The translations under genes and the position numbers were made by a program. Positions 6,334-11,167 of a stretch of 11,167 bases of DNA are shown one piece after another. The DNA is from CAZXYF01 sp964644705 (GTDB taxonomy: Bacteria > Planctomycetota > Brocadiia > SM23-32), in assembly GCA_964644705.1 (NCBI GenBank), contig CAZXYF010000102.1:1-11167 (forward strand). Reading direction: 5' to 3'. Numbering within the stretch: the stretch's first letter is position 1; every line of letters begins with the position of its first letter. A model generated the notes under the pieces. That model did not search any database, was not told the DNA's origin, and worked only from the letters and a program-made list of their open reading frames with translations.

Positions 6334-7082
6334 AATCCAGACTGCCAGCATTCATCCTGTTCAGCATCACACTCTTACTGTTTCACGCACCATGTGTTCC
6401 GGCAGAAGGGGAGAGTGAGTCCACATCCGACAAATCGCCACAGAGACAGATCTCGCCACGGCTTCAACGTATCCTCACCCGACTCGACAAGGCGAATAGC
6501 AAGGTCAGTGATCTAACGGCCACAGTCGATTACAGCAGGAGCATTCCCCTTCTGGATGAAAAAGAGGAAGCGGAGGGTACTCTGCAGTTCCTCAAGCCCG
6601 ACATGATCCATCTCAAACTTGGCAAGCCGCGTAACGAGGAGGTTTACTCCGACGGAAAGGTCTGGTGGATCATCGACCATGATAAGCAGCAGGTTGAGAT
6701 CTATAAATCGGCCAATCGTGGCCAGTCGGTTGCGGAAGCCTCTTTTCTGACTTTCGGTTACGGGAAAAGTTCCGATGCGTTACTGAAAGAATATGCGATC
6801 AACATAATCGATACCAAAACTGTGGGATCCAACGGGAACCAACACAAGAGGTGGCTGCTGAGTTTTACCCCGCGAGACAAAAAAGCCCCCGCAAGATTCT
6901 CGCGGATTGACGTACAGATCACCGATCAACTCTGGCTACCGGAAATGCTTGTGCTTTATGAAAGCGACGGAGAAATCGTGCACAGGTTCAAACTGTCCAG
7001 CATCAAACTGAATACCAATCTTGAGAAGTCTTCTTTCCAGTATAAGCCCGAAAGCGGCTACACGATTGTTCGCCCGGAGTGA
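6330..7082 (+). CDS. LolA-like outer-membrane lipoprotein carrier family protein (periplasmic)
   Basis: The 250-residue product starts with a classical signal peptide: MKSR, a hydrophobic core FILFSITLLLF, and a likely cleavage after VPA (residue 25). After a short polar linker, residues 45-245 follow the LolA/LolB pattern: a helix with RLDKANSKVSDLTATVDYS, then EAEGTLQFLKPDMIHLKL, then EEVYSDGKVWWIIDHDKQ and QVEIYK, and late strands with DQLWLPEMLVLYES and KLSSIKLN. The family ferries lipoproteins across the periplasm from LolCDE to the outer membrane, though many LolA-like paralogs in PVC bacteria have uncharacterised roles. The gene overlaps the HAD stop by four bases and has its own GAGGTG four bases upstream. 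Length is somewhat above typical LolA (about 200 residues). Calling it true lolA would overstate the evidence. Confidence 0.8.
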   Translation: MKSRLPAFILFSITLLLFHAPCVPAEGESESTSDKSPQRQISPRLQRILTRLDKANSKVSDLTATVDYSRSIPLLDEKEEAEGTLQFLKPDMIHLKLGKPRNEEVYSDGKVWWIIDHDKQQVEIYKSANRGQSVAEASFLTFGYGKSSDALLKEYAINIIDTKTVGSNGNQHKRWLLSFTPRDKKAPARFSRIDVQITDQLWLPEMLVLYESDGEIVHRFKLSSIKLNTNLEKSSFQYKPESGYTIVRPE

Positions 7083-7107
7083 AAACGACTGAACGCCCCA
7101 ATTATCT

Positions 7108-7602
7108 ATGGTCCACTCCCATTATCAGAGTCCAATCGGATCGATTCAACTCTTTGCCAGCGATGGCGTCCTCGAATCGGTTAAACTGGAACAACATGGC
7201 GGCGGGTCGGATCCGCAGCCGGACGGTTCCCGTCAACCTTTCATTCGACAACTCAACCGGTATTTCAACGGTAAAACTATGGAACGGGATCTGTTGCAGT
7301 GGGTAGAACAGGGGACCACCGAATTTGCGGGACAAGTGTTTGCCCGACTTCTTGACACATCGTTTGGTGAAACCCTCTCATACGGCGAGCTCGCCGACGA
7401 TATGGGAAGGCCCAAAAGTGGCCGGGCAGTGGGCCAGGCGCTGGCCAGCAACGACATACCGATCTTTCTCCCCTGTCATCGCATAGTCCGGTCGGATGGT
7501 TTCGTGGGGGGGTTCACTGGAGGATTGAGATGGAAAACAGCGCTGCTCCGCCACGAAGGGCATCAGATCAATTCGAACGGACTCATGAACCCCGCAAGCT
7601 GA
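7108..7602 (+). CDS. ogt: Methylated-DNA--[protein]-cysteine S-methyltransferase (O6-alkylguanine-DNA alkyltransferase)
   Basis: The 164-residue protein has the full C-terminal MGMT domain: FGETLSYGELAD, the helix-turn-helix with arginine finger SGRAVGQALASND (Arg106), the active-site PCHRIV with acceptor Cys123, and GFVGGFTGGLRWKTALLRHE. The enzyme removes O6-alkyl groups from guanine by irreversible transfer to its own cysteine. The N-terminal part (residues 1-70) is the short, poorly conserved domain usual for Ogt/MGMT. Before PCHR the usual 'NPxP' reads NDIP, a small deviation. The gene follows lolA by 25 bases in the same direction and is probably cotranscribed. No clear binding site precedes the ATG. 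Without an Ada regulatory domain, adaptive induction is not expected from its own sequence. Confidence 0.93.
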   Translation: MVHSHYQSPIGSIQLFASDGVLESVKLEQHGGGSDPQPDGSRQPFIRQLNRYFNGKTMERDLLQWVEQGTTEFAGQVFARLLDTSFGETLSYGELADDMGRPKSGRAVGQALASNDIPIFLPCHRIVRSDGFVGGFTGGLRWKTALLRHEGHQINSNGLMNPAS

Positions 7603-7635
7603 ATTTTCATTTTCATCAGTTTAGGAGAGAACAAC

Positions 7636-8187
7636 GTGGACGATCACAAGTTATGCGTTTATGCGGGCAGCTTCGACCCCCCAACAATGGGGCACATGTT
7701 CATGATTGAAAAGGGCGCGGACCTTTTCCGCCATCTCATTGTCTCGGTGGGCATCAATCCTGACAAAACGTACACTTTTTCGCTGGATGATCGCCTGGAG
7801 ATGTTACGGGACTGCACGGAAGGCATGGACAACGTGGAAATAGACCATTTCACGAATCAGTTCCTCGTTGATTATGCCGATTCGGTGGGAGCAAGCTGCA
7901 TTCTGAGGGGCATCCGCAGCCAGCAGGACTACGAATTTGAACGTGCGATGCGCAACGTCAACGAAGACCTCGATCCCAACATCACCACCGTTTTTCTGAT
8001 GCCTCCCCGTGAGATCTGTGAAGTCAGTAGCAGCCTGGTGAAAGGCCTGGTGGGACCGGAAGGATGGAAGGAGACGGTCAAACCGTATGTCCCGGATCCC
8101 GTGTACAGCAAACTCCTGGAGACTCCCATCAAATGGCATCAACAGAGCGGCGGGGCCGAAACTGCCAGTGACGTCACTTCCGCATAA
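7636..8187 (+). CDS. coaD: Pantetheine-phosphate adenylyltransferase (phosphopantetheine adenylyltransferase)
   Basis: Residues 8-22 contain YAGSFDPPTMGHM, the nucleotidyltransferase signature with TxGH (His20). NPDKTYTFSLDDRLEML follows, with the conserved lysine, then ILRGIRSQQDYEFERAM with the RGxR substrate loop, and VFLMPPREICEVSSSLVKGL, which matches the family's 'SSSLVKE' helix. The enzyme transfers AMP from ATP to 4'-phosphopantetheine, the penultimate step of coenzyme A synthesis. At 183 residues it is about 20 longer than usual; the excess is a C-terminal tail ending SGGAETASDVTSA. GTG 7636 is preceded by AGGAGA seven bases upstream, supporting this start. The gene ends only seven bases from the convergent enzyme I gene. 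Some substitutions, such as PPTMGH where PVTNGH is common, leave open a divergent paralog, but coaD is by far the best fit. Confidence 0.9.
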   Translation: MDDHKLCVYAGSFDPPTMGHMFMIEKGADLFRHLIVSVGINPDKTYTFSLDDRLEMLRDCTEGMDNVEIDHFTNQFLVDYADSVGASCILRGIRSQQDYEFERAMRNVNEDLDPNITTVFLMPPREICEVSSSLVKGLVGPEGWKETVKPYVPDPVYSKLLETPIKWHQQSGGAETASDVTSA

Positions 8188-8194
8188 TAGCGCT

Positions 8195-9937
8195 TCACTG
8201 CCCCCATTCCGGCAGGTATTCTCTGGTGTATTCTTCCAGTCGTTTCATCGCAATATTTGGATGTTCGGCTTTCATGATTTCCTCCGCGATTTCCTGCGCA
8301 TCCGCATAGGACATTGACCGTATAATCTTTTTCACCTCGGGCAACACCTGAACCGGGGCCACGCTCAAACTGTCGATCCCGAGGCCCAGCAAGAGCGGAG
8401 TATAAATCACAGTGCTAGCCATTTCTCCACAGAGGGCGACCGGTATGCCTTCCGCCCGCGCCGCCTCCACCGTCATTTTTATGAGTCGCAGAACGGACGG
8501 CGCCTCGGGGCGATACAGATCCGCCACGTGTTCGTTGGCCCGATCAACGGCCAGCGTATACTGAATGAGATCGTTCGTCCCGATACTGAAAAAATCACAA
8601 TGTCGGGCCAGCACATCGGCACAGACCGCCGCGCTCGGCACTTCGATCATAATTCCAACCGGCATATCCTCATCGTATTCCTGCCCCTTCCGATCGAACT
8701 CATCCTGGATACTCATCAGTATTCGCCAGGCCTGTTCCAGCTCATCGAGACCCGAGACAAGCGGAAACATCACCCGAACGGGTCCAATGGCACTGGCTTT
8801 GAGAATAGCCCGTAGCTGAGTTTCAAACATATCCGGCTGGTCCAAACAGAGGCGTAAAGAGCGGAGTCCCAAAAAAGGATTGCGTTCCTCCATGGCGGGC
8901 TCGCCCTGCAAAAACTTGTCGGCGCCCAGATCAAGCGTACGTATCGTCAGCGGTCGTCCATCCAGCTGTTTCACGGCATCTGCATACGCCTCAAAATGCT
9001 CATGTTCCGTGGGGGCTTCATCCCGGGTCATATACAGAAACTCAGTGCGGTACAGACCGATCCCCTCCGCTCCGTATTCAAGCGCCTGTGCGACTTCCTT
9101 CGGCGATTCAATATTGACCATCAGTTGGATATCACGTCCATCGGGGGTCTGAGCGGGTTCCCCCTTCAACTCCCGCGCCAATACCTTATCCGATTCCTCC
9201 ACTTCCTCCCGACGTTCCTTATATCGCTCAAGAGTTTCCTCATCCGGTTCAATTATAACCGTCCCCCGGCTGCCATCGACGATCATCATGTCCCCGCCGC
9301 TTACTTCGTTGGTAATTTCCCCCAACCCCACCACTGCGGGAAGACTCAATGCTGAGGCGATGATGGCGGTGTGACTCGTTTGCCCGCCTGCGTCCGTGGC
9401 AAATGCCTTCACTCTTTCAGTGTCCACGGATGCAATCTGGCTGGGTTGCAGGTCGTGGGCAACAAGTATCACTTCCTCTTGAAGGCTGGACAACTCCTCC
9501 CGTCGCTGGCCCAGTAAATGGCGCAATAGGCGGCGTTCCAGATCCTCCAGATCCGATACCCGCGGAGCCAGAAAAGAATCCCTCTGGAAAAGTTTGCGCC
9601 AGTGTCTCATTGTGCGCGAGACGGCAAATTCGGCGGTATAATGTTTTTCCTGAATTCGCTCGTAGAATTCCTGTCGGAATTTTTCATCCCGCAGCATCCC
9701 CGCATGAGCACTGAAAATCTCCGCTACGTTGGCACCGGCCCTATCCCGGATGTCTGAAGCAAGATCATCAAGCTCCTCCAGTGCCTTTTCGAAACCCCGA
9801 TCCAAGCGTTTGCTTTCCTGTTCCACTTCCCCCGGATCGATAAAATGCTCTGGAATACGAACACCTTCGGCCTCCAGGAGAAACACTCTGCCAATTGTGA
9901 TGCCCGGCGATGCCGGGACGCCCTGACGTATGTCCAT
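8195..9937 (-). CDS. ptsI: Phosphoenolpyruvate-protein phosphotransferase (PTS enzyme I)
   Basis: The 580-residue protein matches enzyme I over its whole length (about 575 in E. coli). The N-terminal domain begins GVPASPGITIGRVF and carries the phosphorylated His189 in GGQTSHTAIIA. The C-terminal PEP-binding barrel shows GIGLYRTEFLYM, RTLDLGADK, the ERNPFLGLRS loop, MIEVPSAA, FFSIGTNDLIQYTLAVDR and the acid catalyst Cys503 in ALCGEMAS. It autophosphorylates on PEP and passes the phosphate to HPr. It starts six bases after the end of the HPr-like gene, with AGGAGG (9948-9953) inside that gene ten bases before the ATG. This is the last gene of the EIIA-HPr-EI operon. It ends seven bases from coaD, leaving no room for separate terminators. 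Confidence 0.97.
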   Translation of the reverse strand: MDIRQGVPASPGITIGRVFLLEAEGVRIPEHFIDPGEVEQESKRLDRGFEKALEELDDLASDIRDRAGANVAEIFSAHAGMLRDEKFRQEFYERIQEKHYTAEFAVSRTMRHWRKLFQRDSFLAPRVSDLEDLERRLLRHLLGQRREELSSLQEEVILVAHDLQPSQIASVDTERVKAFATDAGGQTSHTAIIASALSLPAVVGLGEITNEVSGGDMMIVDGSRGTVIIEPDEETLERYKERREEVEESDKVLARELKGEPAQTPDGRDIQLMVNIESPKEVAQALEYGAEGIGLYRTEFLYMTRDEAPTEHEHFEAYADAVKQLDGRPLTIRTLDLGADKFLQGEPAMEERNPFLGLRSLRLCLDQPDMFETQLRAILKASAIGPVRVMFPLVSGLDELEQAWRILMSIQDEFDRKGQEYDEDMPVGIMIEVPSAAVCADVLARHCDFFSIGTNDLIQYTLAVDRANEHVADLYRPEAPSVLRLIKMTVEAARAEGIPVALCGEMASTVIYTPLLLGLGIDSLSVAPVQVLPEVKKIIRSMSYADAQEIAEEIMKAEHPNIAMKRLEEYTREYLPEWGQ

Positions 9938-9942
9938 CCCCC

Positions 9943-10503
9943 TTACGCCTCCTTCTTTTCCTGGGCTCCCATCGCTTCCTCGATATAGAAGCAGTAGTCA
10001 GCAAGTTTTTCCAGTATCTGACTGGCCTGTTCTGAATCTTCACCATCTACGTGAAACTTGATCGAACTTGTTGGCTGCAGGCCAACTTCCTCCAGCCCTT
10101 GCGGGTCTCTTGCGTCAACTTGTTCGTCATCAATCTCAACCCAGATATCGCTGTCAAAACAATCGCAGAAGGTCACCAATCGATCAATATGACGGGACGG
10201 AGCATCCGGTGACACCTCCTGGTCCTCCACGAAGAAATTTTCCTCCACAACGAAACTCAACAGATCAACTGCCTGTTTTGCATCCGGCCCACTGGTGATG
10301 ATCTCCATTTCGGATCCGCTCTGCGCTCCCAGGCTCATAAGACCCATTACACTTTTCCCGTCCGCCCTCTTCCCACCAATTTCGACCTCGATATCGCCTT
10401 CAAACACGCGAGCAAGTTCCGAAAATCGCTGCACGGGACGTACATGGAATCCCAGCTGGTTCTCAATTATCACCTTCCGGCTGTATTCCTGTTGTTCACT
10501 CAT
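9943..10503 (-). CDS. Two-domain HPr-like phosphocarrier: active N-terminal HPr plus degenerate second HPr copy
   Basis: At 186 residues it is about twice the length of HPr (85-90). Residues 8-93 are a full HPr domain: NQLGFHVRPVQRF with the phosphoacceptor His20, and GKSVMGLMSLGAQ with Ser51 at the place of HPr Ser46, the target of HPr kinase/phosphorylase. Residues 100-175 align with it: FEGDIEVEI against FDSDIWVEI, MGLMSLG against QGLEEVG, and NFFVED against CFYIEE. In the second copy the histidine position holds Pro102 and the regulatory serine position holds Asp133. The N-terminal half should shuttle phosphate from enzyme I to EIIA in the cytoplasm; the role of the second half is unknown. 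It lies 50 bases after EIIA and 5 before ptsI. A duplication is evident by eye, but the alignment of the second half is my own and moderate in strength. Confidence 0.85.
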   Translation of the reverse strand: MSEQQEYSRKVIIENQLGFHVRPVQRFSELARVFEGDIEVEIGGKRADGKSVMGLMSLGAQSGSEMEIITSGPDAKQAVDLLSFVVEENFFVEDQEVSPDAPSRHIDRLVTFCDCFDSDIWVEIDDEQVDARDPQGLEEVGLQPTSSIKFHVDGEDSEQASQILEKLADYCFYIEEAMGAQEKKEA

Positions 10504-10553
10504 GCGTTCGCAATCAGATTTAGAAACTTACCCATTCACGCATCCCGATTACT

Positions 10554-11015
10554 TCACTCGGCCATCTCTTCCATCAAATCCACTATTTCACTCTCTTCTT
10601 CCGCTCTGAACAGAAAACGGCGAAAGTCATCCGTCTGCACCATTTCACTGATGCTTTTCATAACATCGATATATTCTTCCGAATCAGATTCCGCGCCCAA
10701 AACCAGAAATATGGCATGAACCGGCTCTCCGTCGAGGGCATGAAACTCGACACCCTCCTGGCTCATTCCAACTGCAACAATGGTATCATCAAAATCGTCC
10801 ACGCGGGCGTGCGGCACAGCAACTCCACGACCAATGGCGGTGGTGCCCAGGGTTTCCCGCTGCACAATGGCCCGCAACAATGGTTCTACCTGATCCTCTT
10901 TCACATGCCCATTGTCCACCAGTTTGTCAAGTATTTCGTGTAGCGCATCGTCTCTATCGCTATTCTCGAGTTCACTAAAAACCTGACTTTCGGCAACGAA
11001 TTGCTCCAATTCCAT
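10554..11015 (-). CDS. PTS EIIA component, fructose/nitrogen (PtsN) type
   Basis: The 153-residue protein has the EIIA fold of the fructose/mannitol/PtsN class. The acceptor is His69 in TAIGRGVAVPHARVDDF. It is followed by GMSQEGVEFHALDGEPVHAIFLVLG, matching the family's 'pv.iFlll.p' strand, and by a C-terminal helix region with EYIDVMKSISEMVQTDDFRRFLF. With no membrane EIIB/EIIC gene in view, it is likely a regulatory EIIA that receives phosphate from the HPr-like protein encoded next, and signals nitrogen, potassium or carbon status. That reading rests on family knowledge and context. A GGA lies eight bases before the ATG at 11015. It is the first gene of the minus-strand operon, with a candidate promoter at 11124-11152. 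Confidence 0.9.
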   Translation of the reverse strand: MELEQFVAESQVFSELENSDRDDALHEILDKLVDNGHVKEDQVEPLLRAIVQRETLGTTAIGRGVAVPHARVDDFDDTIVAVGMSQEGVEFHALDGEPVHAIFLVLGAESDSEEYIDVMKSISEMVQTDDFRRFLFRAEEESEIVDLMEEMAE

Positions 11016-11123
11016 GGTGTTTTTCCATAAATCCTGAGAGAATAGTTATGAATACATCTGGGACAGCAAACATCAACAACACAAACTCAGCACGTATCCT
11101 CCAGCAACTCATCTAAGCGGACC

Positions 11124-11152
11124 TTTATAAGTATCCTAATGTTTCAGCCCAA
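11124..11152 (-). promoter_or_regulatory. Candidate sigma70 promoter of the EIIA-HPr-EI operon
   Basis: On the minus strand TTGGGC (11147-11152) and TATAAA (11124-11129) are separated by exactly 17 bases. The -10 box matches 5 of 6 consensus bases and the -35 box 3 of 6. A start near 11117 would give a leader of about 100 bases before the EIIA ATG. No sigma54 (GG-N10-GC) pattern is seen nearby. Confidence 0.5.
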
Positions 11153-11167
11153 TTTTATGCATCCCAT

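Overview
The window looks like ordinary chromosome from a Gram-negative bacterium, with two denser gene blocks and some loose, partly decayed sequence at the left. A LolA-like periplasmic carrier protein with a signal peptide points to an outer membrane. A remnant of a PmoA-like (DUF6807) gene, frequent TTG and GTG starts, and a permease-free PTS block with a seryl-phosphorylatable HPr would fit the Planctomycetes-Verrucomicrobia-Kiritimatiellota side of the tree. That placement is an inference and not proven.

Layout. Positions 1-282 (minus strand) hold a fragment of a DUF6807/PmoA-like gene that appears truncated and frameshifted. It lies just downstream of a minus-strand STAS-domain gene (292-798, TTG start with a good Shine-Dalgarno). 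About 590 bases without a recognisable gene follow. Next, on the plus strand, come a membrane-anchored GT2-like protein with altered catalytic motifs (1388-2608), a 337-base gap containing two dyads and a 12-bp tandem duplication, an extended-SDR sugar-nucleotide epimerase (2946-3902) and, 15 bases later, ribBA (3918-5216). A small ribbon-helix-helix protein with a cysteine-pair zinc-finger-like tail (5352-5633) has its own strong ribosome binding site. A tight run follows: HAD phosphatase (5716-6333), LolA-like protein (6330-7082, 4-base overlap), O6-alkylguanine-DNA alkyltransferase (7108-7602) and coaD (7636-8187).

The right third is a convergent minus-strand operon read from the right edge: EIIA (10554-11015), a two-domain HPr-like protein (9943-10503) and enzyme I (8195-9937). 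It has a plausible sigma70 promoter at 11124-11152. No sugar permease is seen, so the block is most likely a regulatory PTS relay from PEP to enzyme I, HPr and EIIA.

Most genes are housekeeping. The parts most worth a second look are the HPr duplication, whose second copy lost the active histidine and has Asp at the regulatory-serine position; the ribbon-helix-helix plus zinc-finger protein; the GT2-like membrane protein lacking both DXD and the ED aspartate; and the DUF6807 remnant. I see no CRISPR array, tRNA, rRNA, insertion sequence or defence system.
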